Source: Oligoflexia bacterium
Lineage (GTDB): Bacteria; Bdellovibrionota; Bacteriovoracia; Bacteriovoracales; Bacteriovoracaceae
Length of the DNA: 64,000 nucleotides
Assembly: GCA_015231955.1 (NCBI GenBank)
Contig: JADGAN010000025.1
Span: 1-64,000, forward strand
Direction: 5' to 3'
The position numbers and the translations under genes were made by a program. Positions within the stretch are counted from its first letter, which is position 1. Each line of letters begins with the position of its first letter. This document shows, piece after piece, positions 35,489 to 45,450 of the stretch. The notes beneath the pieces were generated by a model. That model was not told where the DNA came from and made no database searches. It was given only the letters and a program-made list of their open reading frames with translations.

Positions 35489-37318
35489 ATGTCAACTCTA
35501 ACGCCTTTGATTCAATTCATACCTCGACTCATCCCTAACTTTCTACTCTTCACTTCCTTAATAAGTTTTATCATCCTAGCACCCACTACTGGACAGACTA
35601 CAGAGGAAGCAGAGATCGCCTTTTCTATTCTCCATACCAATGATCTTCATTCGAGCTTCCTGGGGAAAAATGCTCACTCCTATTTTACACCTAAAACCGG
35701 CGATCATGACCCTGTCATTGGCCACTATGCTAGATTTGCTTTTCTCATTAACTCTCTTCGCGAAGAAAACAATGCCAAAGGCCAAGCAACACTTGTTCTA
35801 GATAGTGGAGATTTTTTTGCAGGAGGGATTTATCATGTCTTAACTCCCAATCCTCAATTCTCTTCTGCACCGGAATTGGAATTTTTTCAATACACAAGAT
35901 ACGACGCCGTCAATTTTGGTAACCACGATTTTGATGGAGGCATGGCCGGTTTTAAAAATATGATTCAAAAAAATCAGATGATAGGAGTTCCTTTTATTAG
36001 CAGTAATATTCACCTCAAGCAGTGCCCAGAGCTACATATCAAAGATTGCGATCCTTTCTTTTCTAGTATTCAACCCTATGTGGTCAAAGAACTCCATACA
36101 AATCAAAGAGGAGATGGACAGAAGAGCTTGCGAATAGGCATTTTAGGTCTTTTAGGTCCTAATGCCACCAAATTAAGTCTGAATACAAGGACAGAAATTA
36201 TCTTTGATGGTTTTAATGATGATACTGGAAGAGAAAACTTTAAGGCCATTATGCATAAAGCACAAGAGACGATCAACTTCTTAAAACAAAAAGAAAAAGT
36301 CGATATTATCCTTATTCTCTTCCATGGTGGATATCCAGAGGATGAGCAAATGGCCAAAGCACTCAAAGGGGTCAATGTCATTATTGCCGGTCATCTTCAC
36401 AAATCCTACCCTACCCCTAAAAAAGTTAACAATACCTGGATTGCGCAAACTAGAGGTGAAGGCGAAGAATTAGGAATTCTTCCTTTTGTCTATCGCGATG
36501 GTCATCTTGAGCTTCAACCCTCTCCTACTGAAAATAAAAATAAATATCAAATCTTGATCAATGATTCTATTGCCAGTGATGAACATTACTTAAATATTTT
36601 AGCAAGTTACTCCAAAGATATAGAATCTGTTTTTGTCAATAGTGAATTTCATCTCCATGATGCCATTTTTACTCTGACTAGCACCCTTTCCCATTCAATA
36701 GAACCTGCAAATCCCTTAGGGCTTTTCATCACCTCATCAATACTCAAAGCACTTAACCAGGAATTACAAAAAGAGTCATCATTAGATCCTGTCGATGTTT
36801 ATTTCGCCCCTATGGAAGCAATTCGCAGCTCCCTTGCACAAGTCAACAATCAACCGACCAACATCTCTTTCTCTGAAATTTTTTCTCTACTCTCTCTTGG
36901 CTTCTCTGATGGATTTGCTCCAGGGTATCCTGTCACCACCTTTTATTTAAGCAAAAAAGATTTCTTCAAGCTTCTTGATATGCTTGAAGTCTACCGGCAT
37001 CTCGAACCACTATTCGCAGTAGCATTTTCCGACTCATTATCCTTTAGAATTCGCTCATGGGGTATCCCCTTTGTTAATAGACTTGCCAACGTTACACTGA
37101 ATGGAAAAGATTATAGTCATTGGCCAGATCTTATTAAAATTGGCAGCAGTGAACTCTTTTCCTCTTATATCTTTAAGGCCAATCTCTTAACACATGGATG
37201 GTTTCCTCTTACTCCTAGAGACGCAAAAGGTAATCCCATCTCTAGGCCACTCTATGAAACAAAAAAGAAGGAGTTTGACCTCTTTGCCTCTGCCCTTAAA
37301 GATCAAAGCACCCCTTAA
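35489..37318 (+). CDS. Exported 5'-nucleotidase/UshA-type metallophosphatase
   Basis: 609 aa. An N-terminal hydrophobic signal (about 15-32) is followed by the calcineurin-like metal motifs: HTNDLHSSF (about 50-58), DSGDFFAGG (about 108-116), NFGNHDFDGG (about 147-156), ILFHGG (about 274) and AGHLHKSYP (about 300-308). The C-terminal domain (from about 390) is the substrate-binding 5'-nucleotidase domain with an SEIFSLLSLG segment. It removes phosphate from nucleotides outside the cytoplasm, giving nucleosides that deoD and hpt could then salvage. GGAGGA lies 12 bases before the ATG. Stands alone. Confidence 0.9.
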   Translation: MSTLTPLIQFIPRLIPNFLLFTSLISFIILAPTTGQTTEEAEIAFSILHTNDLHSSFLGKNAHSYFTPKTGDHDPVIGHYARFAFLINSLREENNAKGQATLVLDSGDFFAGGIYHVLTPNPQFSSAPELEFFQYTRYDAVNFGNHDFDGGMAGFKNMIQKNQMIGVPFISSNIHLKQCPELHIKDCDPFFSSIQPYVVKELHTNQRGDGQKSLRIGILGLLGPNATKLSLNTRTEIIFDGFNDDTGRENFKAIMHKAQETINFLKQKEKVDIILILFHGGYPEDEQMAKALKGVNVIIAGHLHKSYPTPKKVNNTWIAQTRGEGEELGILPFVYRDGHLELQPSPTENKNKYQILINDSIASDEHYLNILASYSKDIESVFVNSEFHLHDAIFTLTSTLSHSIEPANPLGLFITSSILKALNQELQKESSLDPVDVYFAPMEAIRSSLAQVNNQPTNISFSEIFSLLSLGFSDGFAPGYPVTTFYLSKKDFFKLLDMLEVYRHLEPLFAVAFSDSLSFRIRSWGIPFVNRLANVTLNGKDYSHWPDLIKIGSSELFSSYIFKANLLTHGWFPLTPRDAKGNPISRPLYETKKKEFDLFASALKDQSTP

Positions 37319-37512
37319 ACAGTGCCAAGCATGGTTGCCGTGATGTTGCTCTTTATTTTTTTCTGAATTTAATAAAATTACACGCTTAATAAAACTAACA
37401 AATGAATCAGCGGATTTCATGTTAAACTGCTTCGCGCTCGTTACAACAGAGCAATGTGATTTTTTTATTTTTATTTTTATTAACATTACTCAAACTACAA
37501 GAGGTAGAGTTC

Positions 37513-38910
37513 ATGAAGTCAATGCAATCCTTAAAGCTGCTTACGCTAACAATTTTAGGTTGTAGTATCCTAGGACAGCAAGCTTTTGCTCGTCAAATTA
37601 ATGCTCGAAACAATCCAGATGCCATGAGAATTGAGGGCGAGACCGCTTATGAGCGCTCCTTTGCGGCACTTCCTCTCAGTGGCCAATCCGAGAATCCCGG
37701 TTGGTCTGATGACTACTATGCCGTTGTCCATGGCGGAGTCTGTGTGCAATTTAAAGGAAAGTTTGATTCCAGCAGTGAAGTGCAAGCAGCAGAGGAGACA
37801 GCAGAGGAGTTTGCTGCAAGAAAGGCACGCTTAGATAATATCAAAAGTAATCTTGATGCAATGGTTGAACTCACTGAAAAAGATATTAGTTTAATGTCCA
37901 AGGACAATTTGGAAATACTGCCGGCCCCAATGATTTTGGATATTAAAAATAAAAATTTTAAATACCCAGTTACTCGAGCAGAACTACAACGAACCAAGAG
38001 CGTGCGCTCTAAGTACGATGTTTTAAATGCTAAAAGACAAGAGATCTTCAAGAAATATCAAGCGGCCGCGGTAGCAGGAGATAAGGCGGCAATGGAGCAA
38101 TTACTAAAAGATGAAAAGGCCATCGTTGCTGATATCAATAAGATCAACTGGTTTGGACAGTGCCATGGTTGGGCCCCAGTAACCGTCTCAGAAAAAGAGC
38201 CAAATTACTGTGAAACAGAGGTTCTCGCTGCTGGAAAAAAATTGATCGTTCCGCTGTGGTCGTCCGATATGAAAGCATTAATGGCCCATCTTGCAGCTCA
38301 CTATCGGGATAACAGTGCTGAGAGCGGTTTTTGTGGTAGTAGGTGTAACACCTATTATCAGGAACCGGCCGATACTAAAAAACTCCAGGACTCGGCGTTT
38401 GTAGATATTAATCCCGCTTCATTACATATTATTTTGGCCAATAAGCTTGGTAAACTTAAGAAAGGTCTGGTTTTGGAAGTGACCGCTGATGCTCCCGTTT
38501 GGAATCAGGGGACTGTCAGTTATGAAATCCTCCACAGTTCAGAAAAGAGTGCAGCAGAAGTCGACGAGATGGTAAAAAATGGCCTGATTAAAGATCTTGA
38601 AGTGGCAGCAGGAACTGTAAAGCAAATCTATGTGGAAAATAAGACCAAGTATATCAGTGAAGTTCGTCCCCACAAAGAGGCCATGGGCAATAAGCAGAAC
38701 TTTTTACACTCTGTTGTCTACAAGTATCTACTGGAATTAGATAAAGATGGTAAAATTATTGGAGGACGCTATGTTGGAGAATCAGTGAATCAGCACCCAG
38801 ATTTTACTTGGGTAAACGCAAAAATAAATCCCTATGGTTCAGCTGCAAAAAAATATTTTGGTGATGGCATGGCCACACTGATGCAAGAGTCGGGCGTCAC
38901 TGCAAAGTAA
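37513..38910 (+). CDS. Secreted transglutaminase-elicitor-family protein
   Basis: 465 aa from the ATG at 37513, preceded by GAGG; the frame is open 19 codons before. A signal peptide ends near QQAFARQ. Residues 90-215 are coiled and charged. The putative active Cys217 is in INWFGQCHGWAPV, His305 in INPASLHIILAN, and Asp326 in VTADAPVWNQ. This C-H-D order and the flanking VWNQ recall the transglutaminase elicitor family (GP42 of Phytophthora and its bacterial relatives), which form protein crosslinks. Substrates unknown. It converges on the papain-ankyrin gene with a 12-base gap. Confidence 0.7.
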   Translation: MKSMQSLKLLTLTILGCSILGQQAFARQINARNNPDAMRIEGETAYERSFAALPLSGQSENPGWSDDYYAVVHGGVCVQFKGKFDSSSEVQAAEETAEEFAARKARLDNIKSNLDAMVELTEKDISLMSKDNLEILPAPMILDIKNKNFKYPVTRAELQRTKSVRSKYDVLNAKRQEIFKKYQAAAVAGDKAAMEQLLKDEKAIVADINKINWFGQCHGWAPVTVSEKEPNYCETEVLAAGKKLIVPLWSSDMKALMAHLAAHYRDNSAESGFCGSRCNTYYQEPADTKKLQDSAFVDINPASLHIILANKLGKLKKGLVLEVTADAPVWNQGTVSYEILHSSEKSAAEVDEMVKNGLIKDLEVAAGTVKQIYVENKTKYISEVRPHKEAMGNKQNFLHSVVYKYLLELDKDGKIIGGRYVGESVNQHPDFTWVNAKINPYGSAAKKYFGDGMATLMQESGVTAK

Positions 38911-38922
38911 AGAAGAGTGCGC

Positions 38923-41094
38923 CTAGCGCGGCCCATAGTATAGCTTTTTCTTCTCAAAAAGAGAGGGGTCAAGATGATAAAGTTTAACAGCCACATCCTT
39001 AATGGTCTCATTAGGGGAAACGTTAAGCTTAGGGTTGGCCCCTCTATTTATCAGAACCTCAATCATCTCAACATCTTTATTTTTGACAGCAAGATAGAGA
39101 GGAGTTAATCCTCTGCGATCGACCGCATTCACATCTGCCCGATGGGAGAGTAAGCTCTTGGCGACAGAAAGATTTCTATTTTGAACCGCAAAGTGGAGAG
39201 GAGTGAGTTCTCGAGCATCTCGTGAATTCACGGGAAAACTATAATCTAGAAGCAAATTCACGGCATCCTGCTTCCCGCTGATGGCCGCAAAGTGCAAGGC
39301 ATTGCGACCGTGGTAAGCGTCTCGTATGAGTATAGAATTATTTTTAAGAGGTACGATTGCATCACTAGCAACCTTAGCAAGGGAGCGACAGAGAGCTGGA
39401 GGTAGAACATGAAAATGTCCATCAAAGGGATAGCTTACTAACAAAGAATTCCCAAGCTGCCCTTGAAGAGAGGGTGACAAGCGGACTGCACACTCCTTGT
39501 CTTGGCGTGTTTCATCAATAGGCAAGTCGAGTAAGGCCTGCATAGTATCGGTGTTCCCATATTTGCTTGCAAGATGAAGGGGTGTCAATCCTTCGTCATT
39601 AAACTCAATTCCAGTGCTCTTATTGCTCTGATCAAAGATGAGCTTGGCCAATGTTTGTCTTTTATCGGTATCTTTACTTAGCTCTTTTGAATCGAGATCT
39701 TCAATCGTAGCAAAACGATGCAATAGTGAATCTCCTGCTTGGTCTCTTTCATTAAGATTCGCACCATGCTGAATCAGCCTATCGATCATGCTGCTACGGC
39801 CATGGAATAAAGCAATTTCTAAAATTTTAAAGCTTTCCACGCTTTGTAGTACCTCCGGGATAGTTTGCTGGCGTCTTTGCGCCTCATCTTGAAGAAGTGC
39901 CTCCAGCATCTCTTTGCTTCCTACAGCAGCAACAAGTTGAAGAGTTGTGGGAATAGCTTCTGCTTTTTGATCTTTAAGGAAGGTACGCATCCATTCAATC
40001 TCGTTAGCATTGATCATCCCTAAGGGAGGATTGTGGGTTCCTTTAATCGATGGTGAACATTCGAGAGCTAGACACTCTTCTAGATAGACGATATTTTTTG
40101 TATTGGAGAGAAGTTCATCCGCCTTCACCCAACCTGTGTTTAATAGAGGAACTTCACCTTCTTCACCCCAGCTATTGCGTGTATGGATTTCCATATGGCA
40201 TTGATCTTTTTTAGGGCCACAACAAACTTTTCTACTCCCAGTCGCAAGAATACTGTGAGCAGGAAGATCTATTCCCACAAAAGCTCCTTTTTTAAATTGC
40301 TCCTGTAAGAGTGTTACTCTTTTACTATAGTCATCCTCTGCTTGAAAATGAATCGTCACAATATCAAAAGCAGGTAAGGTTAGAGTATTCAACTCATTTT
40401 TGGGAGTTTCCAACAGAAGACTTAATGATCTGTTAGGTGCTAGAGGTGTCTCAAAGGGCATCAAGGAGTAATAGAGCTTTTGCAAAGGAAGAGGATAGTG
40501 ATCAATAGGTAGTGCAGATGGTGTACATTCATGATTGCTCTTGTCTTGAATACAGCGGAGTAAAGAGGTGATTCCGTATCGCCCCTCTCGATTTTGATTA
40601 AGGCAAATTTGCTTATATAGGCCCATTTCGGATTTCATTTTAACGGGAAGCGATCCTCTCTTCCTGATGTTATAGAGGGCGGTATCGATAAAACCACCAT
40701 CTTGAAATTTTCCTTTAGCATTGCCATAAGTAACAATAGTCCCTAAATCAAATTCAGCGTTGGGATCAAGAAGCCCCTGCTTATACACAAATTGCTCAAG
40801 TAACTTTAATGCTACACAAGCAAAACATGTCCCATAATCGCCTTGATCCAAAGTTTTCGTTTGATCCTTCAAAGGAACCGCCATCAACTCTTCGCTGATA
40901 TGACAATCGGAGGCCGTCTCCTTGACAAGAGCGTTTTGTAATTTTTCCCATTCTTTCTCGCTGGTGGTTTTAATTTTAAAATCACTCTCATCAAAAGGTA
41001 AGTCATCGACGACAGCGGCGAAAATGCAACTACTAAAAGATGAGAGATAGTAAAGGCAAAGAGAGAGAATGAATAAAAAAGGATATGTTTTCAC
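38923..41094 (-). CDS. Secreted papain-like cysteine peptidase with ankyrin repeats
   Basis: 723 aa with a signal peptide (to about residue 26). Residues 75-315 are a papain-family (C1) domain: Gln84 (oxyanion) and Cys90 in DQGDYGTCFACVALKLLEQ, His280 in DLPAHSILATG, Asn307 in HTRNSWGEEG. All four catalytic positions are kept. From about 400 to 715 there are six to seven ankyrin repeats (GLTPLHLASKYGNTDTM, RNALHFAAISGKQDAV, LTPLHFAVQNRNLSVA, LTPLYLAVKNKDVEMI). A peptidase fused to a protein-binding array looks like a secreted effector. It is divergent from another ankyrin protein. Confidence 0.85.
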   Translation of the reverse strand: MKTYPFLFILSLCLYYLSSFSSCIFAAVVDDLPFDESDFKIKTTSEKEWEKLQNALVKETASDCHISEELMAVPLKDQTKTLDQGDYGTCFACVALKLLEQFVYKQGLLDPNAEFDLGTIVTYGNAKGKFQDGGFIDTALYNIRKRGSLPVKMKSEMGLYKQICLNQNREGRYGITSLLRCIQDKSNHECTPSALPIDHYPLPLQKLYYSLMPFETPLAPNRSLSLLLETPKNELNTLTLPAFDIVTIHFQAEDDYSKRVTLLQEQFKKGAFVGIDLPAHSILATGSRKVCCGPKKDQCHMEIHTRNSWGEEGEVPLLNTGWVKADELLSNTKNIVYLEECLALECSPSIKGTHNPPLGMINANEIEWMRTFLKDQKAEAIPTTLQLVAAVGSKEMLEALLQDEAQRRQQTIPEVLQSVESFKILEIALFHGRSSMIDRLIQHGANLNERDQAGDSLLHRFATIEDLDSKELSKDTDKRQTLAKLIFDQSNKSTGIEFNDEGLTPLHLASKYGNTDTMQALLDLPIDETRQDKECAVRLSPSLQGQLGNSLLVSYPFDGHFHVLPPALCRSLAKVASDAIVPLKNNSILIRDAYHGRNALHFAAISGKQDAVNLLLDYSFPVNSRDARELTPLHFAVQNRNLSVAKSLLSHRADVNAVDRRGLTPLYLAVKNKDVEMIEVLINRGANPKLNVSPNETIKDVAVKLYHLDPSLFEKKKLYYGPR

Positions 41095-41427
41095 TAGTTT
41101 TTACTCCTGATCAACAAAATTTATGGCCCTTTAAATAATAAAGATAATCATTTATCGGCTAAATCTGTTTTGATGTTAAAAAACCCAAAGGCAGCAATGT
41201 TTTTTATTGAGATCAAATCCACCTTTACTGAACCTTCATAAACCTTCACAAAACCTGTTAATTATTATGGCCAGTTTGTTTTTTATAGAAATTATTTATG
41301 AAGGAGATAACCTTTTGATTTTCCCTCTTGCAAAAAAAAATCTCACCGCTTTTCATTTTTAATAACTGATTTAAGTTATGATCGAAATCAAGAAGAAAAA
41401 TAATCGATATATCACAAGGAGATAACC
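41095..41427. promoter_or_regulatory. Divergent promoter region between two ankyrin-protein genes
   Basis: 333 AT-rich bases. AAGGAGATAACC occurs twice, at 41301 and again directly before the start at 41428; the first is followed by a 15-codon frame from TTG 41315, possibly a leader peptide (weak). No clear terminator is seen. Confidence 0.35.
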
Positions 41428-43038
41428 ATGAATCCCTATCGAATAGTTTTAAGAGTCTGCTTGCTTACCTTTGTTCTTCTTGCTCTCTTTACTTCTTCAC
41501 TTCTTTTTGGATTAGATTTCAAAATCCATCAAAAAGCGGATGGAAGAATTGTGATCTTTGCGCCCACTTGTATGGAGTTAAAAGCAGAGGTGGAAGCAAT
41601 TAAGTTATGGAGTAAGAATAGAGATGAAAATAGCTTGCATGAAGATGAAAATCATAAGAAGATTGTGCTCGATTGCAGTCAAAAACCAGAAGTGAGTTCG
41701 GTAGATGTCACCTCGATTCTTCCCAATTTTGTCAAAACATTTCATAATAAAAAGGCAAAATGTGATGGCCCAAACTGTTTTAATGCTGCTTTAATCGAGC
41801 AAAAATTACTGCCCTCTACAAGTACAAGATTCTCAAATGCGGTGGAATTTTATGAGCATACACAAAAATATTGCACTCTGCGAGGGGCAGAAGGGCCGAT
41901 GCCAGGAGACCTAGGTTTTATAAAAGAGCAAATCACTGCTACATCAGCTAACGTCGTACACGGATTTACCTACGTGGGACAGTTGTGTTTTTCCAAAAAT
42001 GGACTCTCTAAAAAGAGTGATTACCAACTACAAACGCTTAAAGACGTAATGACGATCTATGACGTTGATCAACGTCAAGAGTGCTTGCAATCAGTGCAAG
42101 AGTTTTCTACAAATTGCAAACTATATGTCAACTACTACAAATGCGATGCTACTAAAGTAAACAATTTTGGAGCATCCACACATACGAAAGCAATAGAAGC
42201 AATAATCAAAGAAGAGGAGGAGTATATCTCCACTTGCGCCTTTCACGGGATTCCCATTGTCGATTCAAAGGTGGTCTCAAACATTTTTGATCACGTAGAT
42301 ACCATTTCATCTCTAAACGCTCTGACCAGCTATCGATCAAAAGAGCAGCTCATGCTACAATCCCTTAGTAAGCAAACCGATTACATTTTGTCTGACTTGT
42401 TCAAGCGTTCGCTCAAAGAGTCCAATCACAGCGCTACTCAAAGTATCTTGGCAACGTGGGAGTCACCTACTCCTAAAGTTTTAAAAATTGCTTCCAAATT
42501 TGGAGATAAGGAGTCGGTGAAAAAAATTTTATCGAGTCCGTTTATAAATCCCAATGAAAGCAATGGTGCTCTCACACCTCTAGCTTGGGCCGCAAAGCGA
42601 GGCCATCTCGATGTTGCCGAACTGTTGCTGGAGGATTTCAGAACCAATCCTACGGCAAAAACATCGCCATTACTGCTTGCTGCAGAGGCCGGACACGATG
42701 AGATCATAAACCTCTTGCTTACAGATGGTCGCATTGATCCCAGTCTTACGTACGATGGTGGCTTTGCTGCTTTACATTTTGCATCTCAAAATGGCCATGA
42801 AGAGTCTGTGAAAAGGCTCCTGCTTGATCCAAGAACCAAGATTGATCAGCGTACAGATCGTGGTCTAACGCCACTACATAAGGCCATTGCACGCGGCCAA
42901 TTCAAGATCGTACAGATGCTTGTAGAAGCTGGGGCCGATAGGAAAGTCAAAGACGATTCTGGACGAACCCCACTAGATTGGGCACAAATGCCCCCGATGA
43001 ATCAATCCATTGTAGACTATTTGCGTGGAAAAAAATAG
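41428..43038 (+). CDS. Secreted NlpC/P60-like protein with ankyrin repeats
   Basis: 536 aa; AAGGAG precedes the ATG. A signal peptide ends near LLFGLDF. Residues 100-195 carry Cys117 in GPNCFNAAL, PMPGDLGFI and His178 in VVHGFTYVG followed by CFSKNG. This C..(P)GD..H order is typical of NlpC/P60-like cysteine peptidases or amidases, seen in exported proteins of deltaproteobacteria. Residues 350-530 are four to five ankyrin repeats (LTPLAWAAKRGHLDVAELLL, FAALHFASQNGHEESV, LTPLHKAIARGQFKIV). It shares the ankyrin tail with its divergent neighbour but has a different catalytic head. Confidence 0.75.
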   Translation: MNPYRIVLRVCLLTFVLLALFTSSLLFGLDFKIHQKADGRIVIFAPTCMELKAEVEAIKLWSKNRDENSLHEDENHKKIVLDCSQKPEVSSVDVTSILPNFVKTFHNKKAKCDGPNCFNAALIEQKLLPSTSTRFSNAVEFYEHTQKYCTLRGAEGPMPGDLGFIKEQITATSANVVHGFTYVGQLCFSKNGLSKKSDYQLQTLKDVMTIYDVDQRQECLQSVQEFSTNCKLYVNYYKCDATKVNNFGASTHTKAIEAIIKEEEEYISTCAFHGIPIVDSKVVSNIFDHVDTISSLNALTSYRSKEQLMLQSLSKQTDYILSDLFKRSLKESNHSATQSILATWESPTPKVLKIASKFGDKESVKKILSSPFINPNESNGALTPLAWAAKRGHLDVAELLLEDFRTNPTAKTSPLLLAAEAGHDEIINLLLTDGRIDPSLTYDGGFAALHFASQNGHEESVKRLLLDPRTKIDQRTDRGLTPLHKAIARGQFKIVQMLVEAGADRKVKDDSGRTPLDWAQMPPMNQSIVDYLRGKK

Positions 43039-43067
43039 GCCTAAAATAAAAGCAAGCGCGCCCTTTG

Positions 43068-43589
43068 CTAGTCGCGAGGGCAGGGACGGTCGGCAAGGTA
43101 GGAGTCGCCTTCTTGCTTTGATTTGAAATCTTGGAGACCACTATAGCGGCAAAGGCAGAGGTCTACGGTTGCTTTAGAGCTTTCGGAGGCGAGTTTCATC
43201 TCGTTACAGTTCAGCGTTTTTTTCATGAAGTGAAAAAGTTTCTCTTGCGTTTCGGTGCTTAAAATATTTTCAATGAAACAAGCATCTTTTTCAGCGATTT
43301 TTTTGCTGACACCGAGAAAATCTTTAAAGAAATAAAAGAGTAAAGTTCGATTAGAGAGCATATTATGTACAATTTTATGGGACTCGTTGGTAAGGTGGAG
43401 ATTGTGATCTTCATCCTCAATTACCAACTTTTTTACCTTCAATTTTTTTATAGCAATAGTAACACTTGAACGCGCAACTTTTAAGGTAGCAGCAAGATCG
43501 ATCAGGCGAGAGCGCTCCTTCTTTTCACAAAGGAGATGAATAGTGAAAAGGTAGTGGATCATGGAGTGGGTAATATTGGATGCTTTCAT
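43068..43589 (-). CDS. DtxR/MntR-like metal-dependent repressor
   Basis: 173 aa. N-terminal winged helix (LIDLAATLKVARSSVTIAIKKLKVKKLV) followed by LTNESHKIVHNMLSNRTLLFYFFKDFLGV and CFIENILSTETQEKLFHFM, the metal-binding/dimerisation helix layout of DtxR-family proteins. Metal ligands are partly divergent (N..H and C/E). The C-terminus is Cys-rich (CLCRYSG, RPCPRD). It is the last gene of the feoA-feoB operon with a 9-base gap after feoB, so it likely senses Fe(II) and represses the operon. A dyad upstream of feoA fits as its operator. Confidence 0.75.
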   Translation of the reverse strand: MKASNITHSMIHYLFTIHLLCEKKERSRLIDLAATLKVARSSVTIAIKKLKVKKLVIEDEDHNLHLTNESHKIVHNMLSNRTLLFYFFKDFLGVSKKIAEKDACFIENILSTETQEKLFHFMKKTLNCNEMKLASESSKATVDLCLCRYSGLQDFKSKQEGDSYLADRPCPRD

Positions 43590-43598
43590 AACATAAAT

Positions 43599-45431
43599 TT
43601 AAAAGAAAAGTATTGCTATTTGATAAGTTAATAGTGCCAATGAGTAAGCAAGCAAAGTATAGCCAACAAAAGTAAACGTGGCCAGTTTATAACTACCTGT
43701 CTCTTGTTTAATGATCGCCAGAGTAGATGCACACTGCATGGCAATGGCGTAAAATACGATAAGCGCAACCGCAGAGGCCAGAGAGAAGTTTGATTGCACC
43801 AGTGAGTTACTCATCGCGGCCATATTCTCCTCAGCGTTTTCAATCGAGAAGAGCGTGCCGAGCGTCCCTACAAAAACTTCACGAGCGATAAAGGAGGTAA
43901 GGATAGCAATGGTCACTTTCCAGTCAACTCCTAGGGGCGCAAAGAGAGGCGCTAGCCATTTGCCAATCGAACCTAAAAGCGAATCCTCTAAGCGTGTGCC
44001 AAAAGGGTAGCTAGCAAGAAACCATAAAATAACGGTAACCATGAAAATGATCGGGCCCGCCCTCTTGATAAAAAGCCAGGCGCTTTGAAGTGAACGCTGT
44101 AAGAGCGACCCCAGCGCCGGAAGGCGATAGGGTGGCAACTCTAGCATAAAGGGAGTATCGCTCTCTTTGGTAAAGACAAAGTGTGAGAGCAAAGTGCTGA
44201 CCACCAAAGCGGTCACGATTCCAAAAAGGTAGATGCCAAAGAAGATGAGTCCACTCATACTGATAAACCCAAACACCGTTTCCCCTCTCGGAATCAGAAA
44301 AGAGACCAGGAGAGCGTAAACGGGAAGACGAGCTGAGCACGCCATCAACGGAATCGTTAAAATAGTGATGAGTCGCTTTTTAGGAGAGTCAATGGTTCGT
44401 GCGGCCATGATTGCTGGAATAGCACAAGCAAATCCGGAAAGGAAAGGGACAAAACTTTTTCCGGTAAGACCAAAAAAGCTTAAGGGGCGATGGCAGATGA
44501 TAGCGGCCCTTGCAAGGTAACCGGTATCCTCAAACACTCCGATTAAAACTGTCAGCATGAAAATTTGCGGAACGAAGACTAAAAATCCACCAAGGCCTCC
44601 GATGACCGCATCGATAAGAAAACGTTTCAGCGCTTCGTGCTGGATGTACGTCTCCGCTAACGAACCAATACTAGCAAGTAAGGCCTCAATCAAGTTCATA
44701 AAGGGTTCAGACCAAGAGAAGATCGCTTGAAAGAAGAAGGCCATCAAAATAAAAAAGATAATGCCACCAAGAGAGGTGGAGAGAAAAATGTCATCAAGAA
44801 AATTTTGGCGAATCAGGATGTTGTGATTACTTGGCCCATATTTTTGCGCTAACTCTCTGGCGTAGTGAGTGAGTGATTCACTCTTCCTGCTTACATATTT
44901 TTCTACAGGCGCTTGTTCTTCCGCCGTTGTTGTTGTTGTTGTTAGTGCCGCTTTTAGTTCATCAAGTCCAATATTTTTACGAGCAGAGATGGCAAAGACT
45001 GGTGCCTGTAAGGCCTGCCTTAAACCATCAATATCCACTTGTAGTTTATGATAAATGATCTCATCGATCATATTAAGCGCGAAGGTAATTTTCTTGTTGT
45101 GTTCCTCTATTAGCTGACGCAATTGCAGTGCCAAAAGCAAACTCCGCTCCAAGCGAGTAGCATCGAGTATGCAAAGCACACCGGCGCAGCTCGGAGAGGC
45201 CAGCGCCTCTTGGAGGTAGGATACCGCCACCTTTTCGTCGTTGCTGATGGGGTTTAACGAATAGATCCCGGGGAGGTCAACTAAATTTAAATCGCCAAAG
45301 GCCCCTTGTTTGAATTCAACAGTGACACCGGGAAAGTTGGAGACTTTTTGATTTAGGCCAGTCAGCTTATTAAAGAGAAGGGTCTTCCCACAATTGGGCT
45401 TGCCAATCAGAAGTAGATTCAATTTTTCCAT
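43599..45431 (-). CDS. feoB: Ferrous iron transporter FeoB
   Basis: 610 aa. N-terminal GTPase domain: P-loop GKPNCGKT (10-17), the switch-I T in FPGVTVEF, DLPGIYSL, NMID-type NMIDEI and ISARK. The linker near residue 190 contains six Thr. About nine to ten membrane helices follow, with Gate motifs (GACAIPAIMAART-type FACAIPAIMAART, and MACSARLPVY) that hold the conserved pore Cys. It imports Fe(II) across the inner membrane. It lacks much of a usual C-terminal extension, as in shorter FeoBs. The start codon lies 20 bases after a (CTATTT)8 repeat, and its ribosome binding site is weak. Confidence 0.95.
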   Translation of the reverse strand: MEKLNLLLIGKPNCGKTLLFNKLTGLNQKVSNFPGVTVEFKQGAFGDLNLVDLPGIYSLNPISNDEKVAVSYLQEALASPSCAGVLCILDATRLERSLLLALQLRQLIEEHNKKITFALNMIDEIIYHKLQVDIDGLRQALQAPVFAISARKNIGLDELKAALTTTTTTAEEQAPVEKYVSRKSESLTHYARELAQKYGPSNHNILIRQNFLDDIFLSTSLGGIIFFILMAFFFQAIFSWSEPFMNLIEALLASIGSLAETYIQHEALKRFLIDAVIGGLGGFLVFVPQIFMLTVLIGVFEDTGYLARAAIICHRPLSFFGLTGKSFVPFLSGFACAIPAIMAARTIDSPKKRLITILTIPLMACSARLPVYALLVSFLIPRGETVFGFISMSGLIFFGIYLFGIVTALVVSTLLSHFVFTKESDTPFMLELPPYRLPALGSLLQRSLQSAWLFIKRAGPIIFMVTVILWFLASYPFGTRLEDSLLGSIGKWLAPLFAPLGVDWKVTIAILTSFIAREVFVGTLGTLFSIENAEENMAAMSNSLVQSNFSLASAVALIVFYAIAMQCASTLAIIKQETGSYKLATFTFVGYTLLAYSLALLTYQIAILFF

Positions 45432-45450
45432 GGGATAGCTACTTTTCTTT

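Noticed and set aside
44870-45058. Plus-strand ORFs inside feoB
   Set aside because: Shadows of the feoB coding frame and its Thr-repeat codons.
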